Positions 1 through 13,372 are shown, counted from the first letter of the stretch. The stretch: 60,000 nt of DNA from Nematostella vectensis (GCF_932526225.1 NC_064037.1:1180001-1240000); one strand, 5' to 3'. The notes: generated by a model not told the origin, from the sequence alone. Program-made: numbers and translations.

Positions 1-389
1 GTGTATGTGTCTGTGATAGAGGGTTTACCTCCCAGTCAGAGTGCATGTGTCTGTGATAGAGGGTTTACCTCCCAGTCAGAGTGTATGTGTCTGTGATAGA
101 GGGTTTACCTCCCAGTCAGAGTGCATGTGTCTTTGATAGAGGGTTTACCTCCCAGTCAGAGTGTATGTGTCTGTGATAGAGGGTTTACCTCCCAGTCAGA
201 GAGTATGTGTCTGTGATAGAGGGTTTACCTCCCAGTCAGAGTGTATGTGTCTGTGATAGAGGGTTTACCTCCCAGTCAGAGTGTATGTGTCTGTGATAGA
301 GGGTTTACCTCCCAGTCAGAGTGTATGTGTCTGTGATAGAGGGTTTACCTCCCAGTCAGAGTGCATGTGTCTGTGATAGAGGGTTTACC
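1..389. repeat. 40-bp minisatellite, truncated by the window start
   Basis: Nine full copies and one partial copy of a 40-bp unit built around gtctgtgatagagggtttac. Copies differ at only a few positions (for example gtgtatg or gtgcatg), so the array is young or well homogenised. It starts at base 1, so its true left end is outside the window. Confidence 0.97.
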
Positions 390-2577
390 AACCCTCCCCT
401 GGCTACATGCATGATAGCTTAAAATAACGTACTTTAAAGATAGAAATAACAATTTGAGCTCCCAAATTTTTTTAGTGTAGAGTTCATGTGAAAAACTGTA
501 GGAATGTTATGTTCTGTGTTGTTTTGTACATGTGAGTGCATTTCATACATTGTAACCATGCAAAGGGAATTGGATGCTCCCACAGGGGGGGGGGTCAATA
601 TGTCCATATTTCAATCTTCTAGACAGGTTTTACAAAGGGGATAAAAATATATGTACTTGATATGGAATGTCTGGTTCTAAGTTATCTAATCTGAGAAAAC
701 CTACATTATTGAATACTAACAGTACAATAGCCATTAACCTCTTTTGGATGAAAAAAATAATTGAAAAAGTATGTAGGACAAAAGATTGTTTGAAAGGCAG
801 ATAATCCTTAAATTATACACATTTGAATAGAAAAATGCTTGAATAATGAAAACTGTCATTCATTTAGCCGGTAGGTACTGTAACTAAATAAGTACTCTTA
901 CATTCAATAAATAGTTACAAAATATAATACGTTAATATTAGCATAAGTGAACATCAATTGAGTTTGATAAATTATAATAGACGAACCTGAGTGAATTGTA
1001 AATATAATTTATTTGATAAAAAAACATTTTAGAAATACTTCTATTTTTTTTTCATTCACTTATTCATTCATTTACATGGTTTCTTTCACAATACGATAAG
1101 CAAAACACAAAACACACCACCTCAAATGTAAAAAAAAAAACTTTACATGTATACCTCGACCGACAATTAAGATGTGCTTTTGGGAGCAGGGAAGAGAAGT
1201 CAACGTTTATTATAATAACTTTATAGGGCATTGTTGTGCATTTTGCGGGCTAAAATGTCGGTCTTAAAATATATTTATGCCCGCGAACCTCAACAATATT
1301 GGTATATTAGGGCGAAATTCCCTTTCTTTCAGTTGTCGCGAATAATTTAGCGAGACCTCTCTTTTTCATACAAAGCTATGCTGAGACCATTGCTCCGCTA
1401 AAAATTGTTTTGTAATAGAAAAAAAAACCACAGATAAGCTGTAGAATAACAATGTGGTATGCTTAGGCTGGGTGAAATGAGGGATGTAAACCAACACAAT
1501 TTTTAAATGGCATGTACGCCTAGAGTGGTTTCACTGACATTTCAAGCGTTAGCCATTTGACGGAGGTTAGCGAAAAGTTAGCGAAATTTATTCTGCTCAC
1601 ATAGGTGTAAATCATGTCATTTCAGCCTTGTTATTGCCCTCATCGCGCTCGTCTAAGATTATTTAAATACCCATGAACTTTTTTAATGAAATTGACCCCT
1701 GCCAACAGACGGGCATCCCTCTGCGCGCTTGTAAAATGATCTAACAATGCAAGCAATAGCACGATGACGTACTTCGCTGTCGGGGTTGGAGAATTATTAC
1801 TGATCATATTCTCGCAGAACTTAACGTTAAAAGTCACTTGGTTAAAATTATGATTGTTCGTCATTTGGAAACAGAGATTTGCTTTATGTTGAGAAAGCTC
1901 AAATAGAAAACTTCGAGGAAATAGCTGTGTTCTTCGGTTTTATCATGAGAAGAAGAAGGAAATCCGCCCCGAAGGCAGGAAGATTTTTTCATCAGGTATT
2001 TAGATTGAACATGAAGTGTAAAAGTAATCAGTTTGGCGGTTATTTGCGCTAGATATCGGACAAACACTCGTGTTTCCGGCTCTATTTCGTGCCCATTTTC
2101 TTGTATATTGTTAATGCAATAGGTTTACACAATGTTAAATTTTGTTTAAGTTGCTTGTAACAAGTACTTTCAGTTTACGTGCGTCTTGGATATAAACCTC
2201 TTTTTTTATCAAGTTTTTGTCGATCACAGAAAACTACTCGGCGTTACTATGTAAAAATTTGAGAGATTTGAATGTTTGTTGTCAGCTTAGAACGCCCGGA
2301 GAGAGCATTGTTATTTTTTTAACAGGATGTTGTAAAATAAATTTATTCCTTGCGAAACATGTAAGAAATTGTCACTATGCGATGAACGTAATGTAATCTA
2401 TGTATTTAATGCAATAACGGGAAACGCATTTTTAGAACGTAAAAAAGCTAAACAGAGAACTAAACATACAAGGTCAGGATGACTATTTACTTCGTGTTCC
2501 GATATTTGCTACAAGAGAATACTAAGAGCTTTCTATGTTCACATCTTTAAATAGTTCGTTAGCTGGAGTGACCACTT
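390..2577. other. AT-rich non-repetitive stretch, no clear gene
   Basis: AT-rich single-copy-looking DNA with short homopolymer runs, including a 9-base G run near 586. Two minus-strand open frames (1640-1864 and 1861-2067) lack recognisable domains. A plus-strand ATG at 1945 opens a short Arg/Lys-rich frame followed by a CAG/GTATTT donor-like site near 1995, but nothing downstream supports it. I assign no gene. Confidence 0.5.
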
Positions 2578-2952
2578 TGCGCTATGTTAGGGCGATCTGT
2601 GAGCTACGCCAGGGCGAGCTATGAGTTATGTTAGGGCGATCTGTGAGCTAAGTTAGGGCGATCTGTGAGTTAAGCTAGGGCGGTCTGTGGGCTAAGTTAG
2701 GGCGATCTGCGAGCTAAGTTAGGGCAATCTGTGAGCTAAGTTAGGGCGATCTGTTAGCTAAGTTAGGGCGATCTGTTAGCTAAGTTAGGGCGATCTGTTA
2801 GCTAAGTTAGGGCGATCTGTTAGCTAAGTTAGGGCGATCTGTTAGCTAAGTTAGGGCGATCTGTTAGCTAAGTTAGGGCGATCTGTTAGCTAAGTTAGGG
2901 CGATCTGTTAGCTAAGTTAGGGCGATCTGTTAGCTAAGTTAGGGCGATCTGT

Positions 2953-5328
2953 GAGCTAAGTTAGGGCGATCTGTTGGCTAAGCTAGGGCGATCTGTGAGC
3001 TAAGTTAGGGCGATCTGTGGGCTAAGTTAGGGCGATCTGTTAGCTAAGTTAGGGCGATCTGTGAGCTAAGTTAGGGCGATCTGTTAGCTAAGCTAGGGCG
3101 ATCTGTGAGCTAAGTTAGGGCGATCTGTGGGCTAAGTTAGGGCGATCTGTTAGCTAAGTTAGGGCGATCTGTTAGCTAAGTTAGGGCGATCTGTTAGCTA
3201 AGTTAGGGCGATCTGTGAGCTAAGTTAGGGCGATCTGTTAGCTAAGTTAGGGCAATCTGTGAGCTAAGTTAGGGCGATCTGTGAGTTAAGCTAGGGCGGT
3301 CTGTGGGCTAAGTTAGGGCGATCTGTGAGCTAAGTTAGGGCGATCTGCGAGGTAAGTTAGGGCGATCTGTTAGCTAAGTTAGGGCGATCTGTGAGCTAAG
3401 TTAGGGCGATCTGTGAGCTAAGTTAGGGCGATCTGTTAGCTAAGTTAGGGCGATCTGTAATCTAAGTTAGGGCGATCTGCGAGCTAAGCTAGGGCGATCT
3501 GTTAGCTAAGCTAGGGCGATCTGTGAGTTAAGTTAGGGCGATCTGTGAGCTAAGTTAGGGCGATCTGTGGGCTAAGTTAGGGCGATCTGTGAGCTAAGTT
3601 AGGGCAATCTGTGAGCTAAGTTAGGGCAATCTGTGAGCTAAGCTAGGGCGATCTGTGAGCTAAGCTAGGGCGATCTGTAATCTAAGTTAGGGCGATCTGT
3701 GAGTTAAGTTAGGGCGATCTGTGAGTTAAGCTAGGGCGGTCTGTGGGCTAAGTTAGGGCGGTCTGTGAGCTAAGTTAGGGCGATCTGTGAGCTAAGTTAG
3801 GGCGATCTGTGTGCTAAGTTAGGGCGATCTGTGAGCTAAGTTAGGGCGATCTGTTAGCTAAGTTAGGGCGATCTGTAATCTAAGTTAGGGCGATCTGCGA
3901 GCTAAGCTAGGGCGATCTGTTAGCTAAGCTAGGGCGATCTGTGAGTTAAGTTAGGGCGATCTGTGAGCTAAGTTAGGGCGATCTGTGGGCTAAGTTAGGG
4001 CGATCTGTGAGCTAAGTTAGGGCAATCTGTGAGCTAAGTTAGGGCAATCTGTAATCTAAGTTAGGGCGATCTGTGAGCTAAGCTAGGGCGATCTGTAATC
4101 TAAGTTAGGGCGATCTGTGAGTTAAGTTAGGGCGATCTGTGAGCTAAGTTAGGGCGATCTGTTGGCTAAGCTAGGGCGATCTGTGAGCTAAGTTAGGGCG
4201 ATCTGTGGGCTAAGTTAGGGCGATCTGTTAGCTAAGTTAGGGCGATCTGTGAGCTAAGTTAGGGCGATCTGTTAGCTAAGCTAGGGCGATCTGTGAGCTA
4301 AGTTAGGGCGATCTGTGGGCTAAGTTAGGGCGATCTGTTAGCTAAGTTAGGGCGATCTGTTAGCTAAGTTAGGGCGATCTGTTAGCTAAGTTAGGGCGAT
4401 CTGTGAGCTAAGTTAGGGCGATCTGTTAGCTAAGTTAGGGCAATCTGTGAGCTAAGTTAGGGCGATCTGTGAGTTAAGCTAGGGCGGTCTGTGGGCTAAG
4501 TTAGGGCGATCTGTGAGCTAAGTTAGGGCGATCTGCGAGGTAAGTTAGGGCGATCTGTTAGCTAAGTTAGGGCGATCTGTGAGCTAAGTTAGGGCGATCT
4601 GTGAGCTAAGTTAGGGCGATCTGTTAGCTAAGTTAGGGCGATCTGTAATCTAAGTTAGGGCGATCTGCGAGCTAAGCTAGGGCGATCTGTTAGCTAAGCT
4701 AGGGCGATCTGTGAGTTAAGTTAGGGCGATCTGTGAGCTAAGTTAGGGCGATCTGTGGGCTAAGTTAGGGCGATCTGTGAGCTAAGTTAGGGCAATCTGT
4801 GAGCTAAGTTAGGGCAATCTGTGAGCTAAGCTAGGGCGATCTGTGAGCTAAGCTAGGGCGATCTGTAATCTAAGTTAGGGCGATCTGTGAGTTAAGTTAG
4901 GGCGATCTGTGAGTTAAGCTAGGGCGGTCTGTGGGCTAAGTTAGGGCGGTCTGTGAGCTAAGTTAGGGCGATCTGTGAGCTAAGTTAGGGCGATCTGTGT
5001 GCTAAGTTAGGGCGATCTGTGAGCTAAGTTAGGGCGATCTGTTAGCTAAGTTAGGGCGATCTGTAATCTAAGTTAGGGCGATCTGCGAGCTAAGCTAGGG
5101 CGATCTGTTAGCTAAGCTAGGGCGATCTGTGAGTTAAGTTAGGGCGATCTGTGAGCTAAGTTAGGGCGATCTGTGGGCTAAGTTAGGGCGATCTGTGAGC
5201 TAAGTTAGGGCAATCTGTGAGCTAAGTTAGGGCAATCTGTAATCTAAGTTAGGGCGATCTGTGAGCTAAGCTAGGGCGATCTGTAATCTAAGTTAGGGCG
5301 ATCTGTGAGTTAAGTTAGGGCGATCTGT
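2953..5328. repeat. 1188-bp tandem duplication inside the 22-bp satellite
   Basis: The variant pattern from 2953 to 4140 recurs from 4141 to 5328. The rare gtaatct unit followed by a gcgagct unit sits at 3457 and 3875, and again at 4645 and 5063, an offset of exactly 1188 bp (54 units). The copies diverge at 5329, where a gtgggct unit replaces gttggct. Read by eye; an alignment would refine the ends. Confidence 0.8.
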
Positions 5329-8300
5329 GAGCTAAGTTAGGGCGATCTGTGGGCTAAGTTAGGGCGATCTGTGTGCTAAGTTAGGGCGATCTGTGAGCTA
5401 AGTTAGGGCGATCTGCGAGCTAAGCTAGGGCGATCTGCGAGGTAAGTTAGGGCGATCTGTGAGCTAAGTTAGGGCGATCTGTGAGCTAAGTTAGGGCGAT
5501 CTGTTAGCTAAGTTAGGGCAATCTGTGAGCTAAGTTAGGGCGATCTGTGAGCTAAGTTAGGGCGATCTGTGAGCTAAGTTAGGGCGATCTGCGAGCTAAG
5601 CTAGGGCGATCTGTTAGCTAAGTTAGGGCGATCTGTGAGCCTAAGTTAGGGCGATCTGTTAGCTAAGTTAGGGCGATCTGTTAGCTAAGCTAGGGCGATC
5701 TGTGAGCTAAGTTAGGGCGATCTGTGGGCTAAGTTAGGGCGATCTGTTAGCTAAGTTAGGGCGATCTGTGAGCTAAGTTAGGGCGATCTGTTAGCTAAGC
5801 TAGGGCAATCTGTGAGCTAAGTTAGGGCGATCTGTTAGCTAAGTTAGGGCAATCTGTGAGCTAAGTTAGGGCGATCTGTGAGCTAAGTTAGGGCGATCTG
5901 TGAGCTAAGTTAGGGCGATCTGCGAGCTAAGCTAGGGCGATCTGTTAGCTAAGTTAGGGCGATCTGTGAGCCTAAGTTAGGGCGATCTGTTAGCTAAGTT
6001 AGGGCGATCTGTTAGCTAAGCTAGGGCGATCTGTGAGCTAAGTTAGGGCGATCTGTGGGCTAAGTTAGGGCGATCTGTTAGCTAAGTTAGGGCGATCTGT
6101 GAGCTAAGTTAGGGCGATCTGTGGGCTAAGTTAGGGCGATCTGTGAGTTAAGCTAGGGCGGTCTGTGGGCTAAGTTAGGGCGATCTGTGAGTTAAGCTAG
6201 GGCGGTCTGTGGGCTAAGTTAGGGCGATCTGTTAGCTAAGTTAGGGCGATCTGTTAGCTAAGTTAGGGCGATCTGTTAGCTAAGTTAGGGCGATCTGTGA
6301 GCTAAGTTAGGGCGATCTGTTAGCTAAGTTAGGGCAATCTGTGAGCTAAGTTAGGGCGATCTGTGAGTTAAGCTAGGGCGGTCTGTGGGCTAAGTTAGGG
6401 CGATCTGCGAGCTAAGCTAGGGCGGTCTGTGAGCTAAGTTAGGGCGGTCTGTGGGCTAAGTTAGGGCGATCTGCGAGCTAAGCTAGGGCGGTCTGTGAGC
6501 TAAGTTAGGGCGATCTGTGAGCTAAGCTAGGGCGATCTGTGAGCTAAGTTAGGGCGATCTGTGAGCCTAAGTTAGGGCGATCTGTTAGCTAAGTTAGGGC
6601 GATCTGTTAGCTAAGCTAGGGCGATCTGTGAGCTAAGTTAGGGCGATCTGTGGGCTAAGTTAGGGCGATCTGTTAGCTAAGTTAGGGCGATCTGTGAGCT
6701 AAGTTAGGGCGATCTGTTAGCTAAGTTAGGGCGATCTGTGGGCTAAGTTAGGGCGATCTGTGAGTTAAGCTAGGGCGATCTGTGAGCTAAGTTAGGGCGA
6801 TCTGTGGGCTAAGTTAGGGCGATCTGTTAGCTAAGTTAGGGCGATCTGTGAGTTAAGCTAGGGCGATCTGTGAGTTAAGCTAGGGCGGTCTGTGGGCTAA
6901 GTTAGGGCGATCTGCGAGCTAAGCTAGGGCGGTCTGTGAGCTAAGTTAGGGCGATCTGTGAGCTAAGCTAGGGCGATCTGTGAGCTAAGTTAGGGCGATC
7001 TGTGAGCCTAAGTTAGGGCGATCTGTTAGCTAAGTTAGGGCGATCTGTTAGCTAAGCTAGGGCGATCTGTTGGCTAAGTTAGGGCGATCTGTTAGCTAAG
7101 CTAGGGCGATCTGTTGGCTAAGCTAGGGCGATCTGTGGGCTAAGTTAGGGCGATCTGTGAGCTAAGTTAGGGCGATCTGTTAGCTAAGTTAGGGCGATCT
7201 GTGAGCTAAGTTAGGGCGATCTGTTAGCTAAGTTAGGGCAATCTGTGAGCTAAGTTAGGGCGATCTGTGAGTTAAGCTAGGGCGGTCTGTGGGCTAAGTT
7301 AGGGCGATCTGTTAGCTAAGTTAGGGCGATCTGTTAGCTAAGTTAGGGCGGTCTGTGAGCTAAGTTAGGGCGATCTGTTAGCTAAGTTAGGGCGATCTGT
7401 TAGCTAAGTTAGGGCGATCTGTTAGCTAAGTTAGGGCGATCTGTTAGCTAAGTTAGGGCGATCTGTGAGCTAAGTTAGGGCGATCTGTTAGCTAAGTTAG
7501 GGCAATCTGTGAGCTAAGTTAGGGCGATCTGTGAGTTAAGCTAGGGCGGTCTGTGGGCTAAGTTAGGGCGATCTGTGAGCTAAGTTAGGGCGATCTGCGA
7601 GGTAAGTTAGGGCGATCTGTTAGCTAAGTTAGGGCGATCTGTGAGCTAAGTTAGGGCGATCTGTGAGCTAAGTTAGGGCGATCTGTTAGCTAAGTTAGGG
7701 CGATCTGTAATCTAAGTTAGGGCGATCTGCGAGCTAAGCTAGGGCGATCTGTTAGCTAAGCTAGGGCGATCTGTGAGTTAAGTTAGGGCGATCTGTGAGC
7801 TAAGTTAGGGCGATCTGTGGGCTAAGTTAGGGCGATCTGTGAGCTAAGTTAGGGCAATCTGTGAGCTAAGTTAGGGCAATCTGTGAGCTAAGCTAGGGCG
7901 ATCTGTGAGCTAAGCTAGGGCGATCTGTAATCTAAGTTAGGGCGATCTGTGGGCTAAGTTAGGGCGATCTGTGAGCTAAGTTAGGGCGATCTGCGAGCTA
8001 AGCTAGGGCGATCTGTGGGCTAAGTTAGGGCGATCTGTGAGTTAAGCTAGGGCGATCTGTGAGCTAAGTTAGGGCGATCTGTGGGCTAAGTTAGGGCGAT
8101 CTGTTAGCTAAGTTAGGGCGATCTGTTAGCTAAGTTAGGGCGATCTGTTAGCTAAGTTAGGGCGATCTGTGAGCTAAGTTAGGGCGATCTGTTAGCTAAG
8201 TTAGGGCAATCTGTGAGCTAAGTTAGGGCGATCTGTGAGTTAAGCTAGGGCGGTCTGTGGGCTAAGTTAGGGCGATCTGTGAGTTAAGCTAGGGCGGTCT

Positions 8301-9800
8301 GTGGGCTAAGTTAGGGCGGTCTGTGAGCTAAGCTAGGGCGATCTGTGAGCTAAGTTAGGGCGATCTGTGAGTTAAGCTAGGGCGATCTGTGGGCTAAGCT
8401 AGGGCGATCTGTGAGCTAAGTTAGGGCGATCTGTGAGCTAAGTTAGGGCGATCTGTGAGCTAAGCTAGGGCGATCTGTTAGCTAAGTTAGGGCGATCTGT
8501 GAGCTAAGTTAGGGCGATCTGTGAGCTAAGTTAGGGCGATCTGTGAGCTAAGTTAGGGCGATCTGTAATCTAAGTTAGGGCGATCTGTGAGCTAAGTTAG
8601 GGCGATCTGTGTGCTAAGTTAGGGCGATCTGTGAGCTAAGTTAGGGCAATCTGTGAGCTAAGTTAGGGCAATCTGTAATCTAAGTTAGGGCGATCTGTAA
8701 TCTAAGTTAGGGCGATCTGTTAGCTAAGTTAGGGCGATCTGTAATCTAAGTTAGGGCGATCTGCGAGCTAAGCTAGGGCGATCTGTTAGCTAAGCTAGGG
8801 CGATCTGTGAGTTAAGTTAGGGCGATCTGTGAGCTAAGTTAGGGCGATCTGTGGGCTAAGTTAGGGCGATCTGTGAGCTAAGTTAGGGCAATCTGTGAGC
8901 TAAGTTAGGGCAATCTGTAATCTAAGTTAGGGCGATCTGTGAGCTAAGCTAGGGCGATCTGTAATCTAAGTTAGGGCGATCTGTGAGTTAAGTTAGGGCG
9001 ATCTGTGAGCTAAGTTAGGGCGATCTGTGGGCTAAGTTAGGGCGATCTGTGTGCTAAGTTAGGGCGATCTGTGAGCTAAGTTAGGGCGATCTGCGAGCTA
9101 AGCTAGGGCGATCTGTGAGCTAAGCTAGGGCGATCTGTGAGCTAAGTTAGGGCGATCTGTAATCTAAGTTAGGGCGATCTGCGAGGTAAGTTAGGGCGAT
9201 CTGTTAGCTAAGTTAGGGCGATCTGTGAGCTAAGTTAGGGCGATCTGCGAGGTAAGTTAGGGCGATCTGTTAGCTAAGTTAGGGCGATCTGTGAGCTAAG
9301 TTAGGGCGATCTGTGAGCTAAGTTAGGGCGATCTGCGAGCTAAGTTAGGGCGATCTGCGAGGTAAGTTAGGGCGATCTGTGAGCTAAGTTAGGGCGATCT
9401 GTGAGCTAAGTTAGGGCGATCTGTGAGCTAAGTTAGGGCGATCTGTGAGCTAAGCTAATGTCATCTCTGAGCTAAGTTTAGGGCGATCTGCGAGGTAAGT
9501 TAGGGCGATCTGTGAGCTAAGTTAGGGCGATCTGTAATCTAAGTTAGGGCGATCTGTGAGTTAAGTTAGGGCGATCTGCGAGCTAAGTTAGGGCGATCTG
9601 CGAGGTAAGTTAGGGCGATCTGTGAGCTAAGTTAGGGCGATCTGTGAGCTAAGTTAGGGCGATCTGTGAGCTAAGTTAGGGCGATCTGCGAGGTAAGTTA
9701 GGGCGATCTGTGAGCTAAGTTAGGGCGATCTGTGAGCCTAAGTTAGGGCGATCTGTGAGCTAAGCTAATGCCATATCTGAGCTAAGTTTAGGGCGATCTG

Positions 9801-10990
9801 TGAGCCTATGTTAGGGCGATCTGTGAGCTAAGCTAATGCCATCTCTGAGCTAAGTTTAGGGCGATCTGTTAGCTAAGTTAGGGCAATCTGTGAGTTAAGC
9901 TAGGGCGGTCTGTGGGCTAAGTTAGGGCGATCTGTGAGCTAAGTTAGGGCTGTCTGTGAACTAAGTTAGGGCGATCTGTGAGCTAAGCTAGGGCGATCTA
10001 TGAGATAAATTTGGGCGATCTGTGAGCTAAGCTAGGGCGATCTGTGAGCTAAGTTAGGGCGATCTGTTAGCTAAGTTAGGGCAATCTGTGAGTTAAGCTA
10101 GGGCGGTCTGTGGGCTAAGTTAGGGCGATCTGTGAGCTAAGCTAGGGCGATCTGTGAGTTAAGCTAGGGCGATCTGCGAGGTAAGTTAGGGCGATCTGTT
10201 AGCTAAGTTAGGGCGATCTGTGAGCTAAGCTAGGGCGATCTGTGAGCTAAGCTAGGGCGATCTGCGAGGTAAGTTAGGGCTATCTGTTAGCTAAGTTAGG
10301 GCGATCTGTGAGCCTATGTTAGGGCGATCTGCGAGCTAAGCTAGGGCGATCTGTGAGCTAAGTTAGGGCGATCTGTGAGCTAAGTTAGGGCGATCTGTGA
10401 GCCTATGTTAGGGCGATCTGTGAGCTAAGCTAATGCCATCTCTGAGCTAAGTTTAGGGCGATCTGTTAGCTAAGTTAGGGCAATCTGTGAGTTAAGCTAG
10501 GGCGGTCTGTGGGCTAAGTTAGGGCGATCTGTGAGCTAAGTTAGGGCTGTCTGTGAACTAAGTTAGGGCGATCTGTGAGCTAAGCTAGGGCGATCTATGA
10601 GATAAATTTGGGCGATCTGTGAGCTAAGCTAGGGCGATCTGTGAGCTAAGTTAGGGCGATCTGTTAGCTAAGTTAGGGCAATCTGTGAGTTAAGCTAGGG
10701 CGGTCTGTGGGCTAAGTTAGGGCGATCTGTGAGCTAAGCTAGGGCGATCTGTGAGTTAAGCTAGGGCGATCTGCGAGGTAAGTTAGGGCGATCTGTTAGC
10801 TAAGTTAGGGCGATCTGTGAGCTAAGCTAGGGCGATCTGTGAGCTAAGCTAGGGCGATCTGCGAGGTAAGTTAGGGCGATCTGTTAGCTAAGTTAGGGCG
10901 ATCTGTGAGCCTATGTTAGGGCGATCTGCGAGCTAAGCTAGGGCGATCTGTGAGCTAAGTTAGGGCGATCTGTGAGCTAAGTTAGGGCGA
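9801..10990. repeat. 597-bp tandem duplication near the right end of the 22-bp satellite
   Basis: Marker variants (gcctatg, agctaatgcc, gagataaatttgggc) recur with a 597-bp offset: tgagcctatg at 9801 and 10398, tgagataaat at 10001 and 10598. The period is not a multiple of 22 because the block includes 23-bp units. The outer ends are approximate. Confidence 0.75.
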
Positions 10991-11511
10991 TCTGTGAGCT
11001 AAGTTAGGGCGATCTGTGAGCTAAGTTAGGGCGATCTGCGAGGTAAGTTAGGGCGATCTGTGAGTTAAGTTAGGGCGATCTGCGAGGTAAGTTAGGGCGA
11101 TCTGTTAGCTAAGTTAGGGCGATCTGCGAGGTAAGCTAGGGCGGTCTGTGAGCTAAGCTAGGGCGATCTGCGAGCTAAGCTAGGGCGATCTGTGAGCTAA
11201 GTTAGGGCGATCTGTGAGCTAAGTTAGGGCGATCTGTGAGCTAAGTTAGGGCGATCTGTGAGCTAAGTTAGGGCGATCTGCGAGGTAAGCTAGGGCGATC
11301 TGCGAGGTAAGTTAGGGCGATCTGCGAGGTAAGTTAGGGCGATCTGTTAGCTAAGTTAGGGCAATCTGTAATCTAAGTTAGGGCGATCTGTGAGCAAGGT
11401 TAGGGCAATCTGTAATCTAAGTTAGGGCGATCTGTTAGCTAAGTTAGGGCGATCTGTGAGCTAAGCTAGGGCGATCTGTGAGCTAAGCTAGGGCGATCTG
11501 CGAGGTAAGTT

Positions 11512-13080
11512 AGAGCTCTTTTGGAATATCCCCTTAAGAGTCCTTTAGTTCAGGAATTTAAAAGCTGAACAAGTATTTGGTTTTTAAGACGTATTGATTG
11601 ATTTTTCCCTTTTGGCCTTTATTTCCCGCCTCCGTTATTTCAAAGGTTGCGCTCTGAATGTTTACATATTATTAAAGGCTTCTCAAAATGTTTACTGAAC
11701 TTCCACCTTTAAAAGCTACATTTTTTTTTGCTTTATTTACTCTTTATTTAGAGTTAGATAGAGGCAATGACCCTTAAACTATAAAATGTTCTTAATTATG
11801 GTTTTTAACACTTGGAAACTGATTGTCTTAAACTATTCGACTGTTTTTTCGATAGAAATATACGCATATTGCTTGTTTTAAATCACAAAATGTTACGAAA
11901 ACTAGAACCTTTAAACATCTTGAGATTTTCTACTCGTGTAAGCTTTTGAAAGCACGTTTTTAGTTTTATTGCTAGGAGAATGCTCTAAAAAAAGCGCGTT
12001 CAGCCAAACAATGCGTCGTAACGAATTATAGGATAGCCACGCACCACGCTCAATTTACCTGTTTAAATTTTAATGACTACAATACATCACAACTGTTTGT
12101 GGCTCAACCACCTTGTAAAGAGATCGCCATGATTCCAAGGCTCTGCGATGGTCGACGGTTGTTATGTTCGCAAATGTGACTCTTGATCCGCGTTCGCCTC
12201 ACTTGAAAACGGCTCCAACGACTGGATGTCAAAATTTTCTCCATGTTGGCCCGGAGGGAAGCGGGAAATCGACTTTACCTGATTTACGAAAAGGTCCTTG
12301 CTATTATCACTTGGATAGATGAAAGAGATACACACGCTGAAAAGGTCGGTAGTTTTCTAAACTTGTCATGTTTTCAATCATTCCCCAAACGATAAATCGG
12401 GTATCGCGTTTTGTTGTAAAGACGAAAAACAAAACAGTGCGAAGATCGAAAAGCCGTTCGCCGTTTTCGATAAATAATTAGATACGTTTATATCTTAATG
12501 TGTCGGCAAATAATATGTTAGAGAACCCTTACATAAAAAAAAGCAAAATGCTATTGGATTTAGACCTATTTTAAAGCCTAATAAAAGATCAAAGCGGTAT
12601 CACAATTTTCTATCTCATACATGGTATGACGTTCCTGAACTAAGCTCAATGTGGACTTTGAAACAAAAGTATCACCATGCATTCTCGACATTGTATTAGA
12701 AAGTTTAATAACTGTTCAACACTTATTTACCGTCGTCTTCTTACTTCTGCTTTATCCAGCAAGTAACCGAAAATATATAGAATTTGACTATAATGAAAGG
12801 AAAATTGTTGTGTTTTAGTCAATACAAGACAGCACTTGTCTATATTAGCTACTGAGCTGTCAATTATTGGTGAATCAGAAGTCCCGCTTTCCGAGATGAC
12901 GGTATTTTTTCTTGGGTAAGTATTGCTTATTAAACAAGAACCTCTAGGCAAAAAATCAAGCAAACAATTACAACCTTAAAAACCTTACAATTAGAACTTT
13001 GCCATTTTTTGCTCCTGTCATGCTACAGTACAAGCGCTCATTCTTCGTCATCAATATCCTCGCTCATAATTTGCTCTCTC
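11512..13080. other. Unassigned stretch between satellites
   Basis: AT-rich DNA with no gene I can support. A 52-codon plus-strand frame at 12164-12322 contains the P-loop-like string GPEGSGKST, treated in the findings. A minus-strand frame at 12727-12963 has no recognisable domain. Confidence 0.4.
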
Positions 13081-13112
13081 TCTCTCTCTCTCTCTCTTCT
13101 TTCTCTCTTTCT
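13072..13112. repeat. CT-rich simple repeat
   Basis: A run of (CT)n at about 13075-13098 continues into ctttctctctttctttt. Open frames across it are low-complexity Ser/Leu strings and are not called. Confidence 0.9.
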
Positions 13113-13372
13113 TTTCTTTCTCGTGCTGCGCTTTTCACGCATAGAGAAGAACGAAAAGTCTTTTTTCCTTTTTCTGTGTCATATGAAGCATCAACCTTTT
13201 CCAGGTTGACAACCTTGATTTAGTCGAACATTTGAGAAATTGAGTGCCTTCACTATTTCTGAATTAGTGTTTTCAGCCAATTCCTGCCCCTCCACTTTCT
13301 GTCCAGCTTGCAGCTAAACTCTTGCTCGCGTTCCTTTGATATTGTCGTTGGCGTTTCCTACTTTGCTCCTTC

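Larger units (their letters stand above)
2578..11511. repeat. 22-bp satellite with TTAGGG in most units, about 400 copies
   Basis: Almost 9 kb of a 22-bp unit, ttagggcgatctgtgagcta plus ag. Variation is concentrated in the gagcta segment (ttagcta, gggcta, gagtta, aatcta, gaggta) and in gcgatct (gcaatct, gcggtct). Most units carry a TTAGGG hexamer and a GATC. Units of 23 bp (gagcctaag, gtttaggg) appear in the right half. The left part (about 2753-2950) is nearly uniform, and the right part (about 9450-11500) is the most varied. Larger blocks are duplicated inside it (see findings). No long open frame exists because 22 is not a multiple of three. Confidence 0.98.

Noticed and set aside
1640-2067. 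Two minus-strand frames and a plus-strand Arg-rich short frame at 1945
   Set aside because: No recognisable domains, poor or isolated splice and start signals, and length compatible with chance in non-coding DNA.
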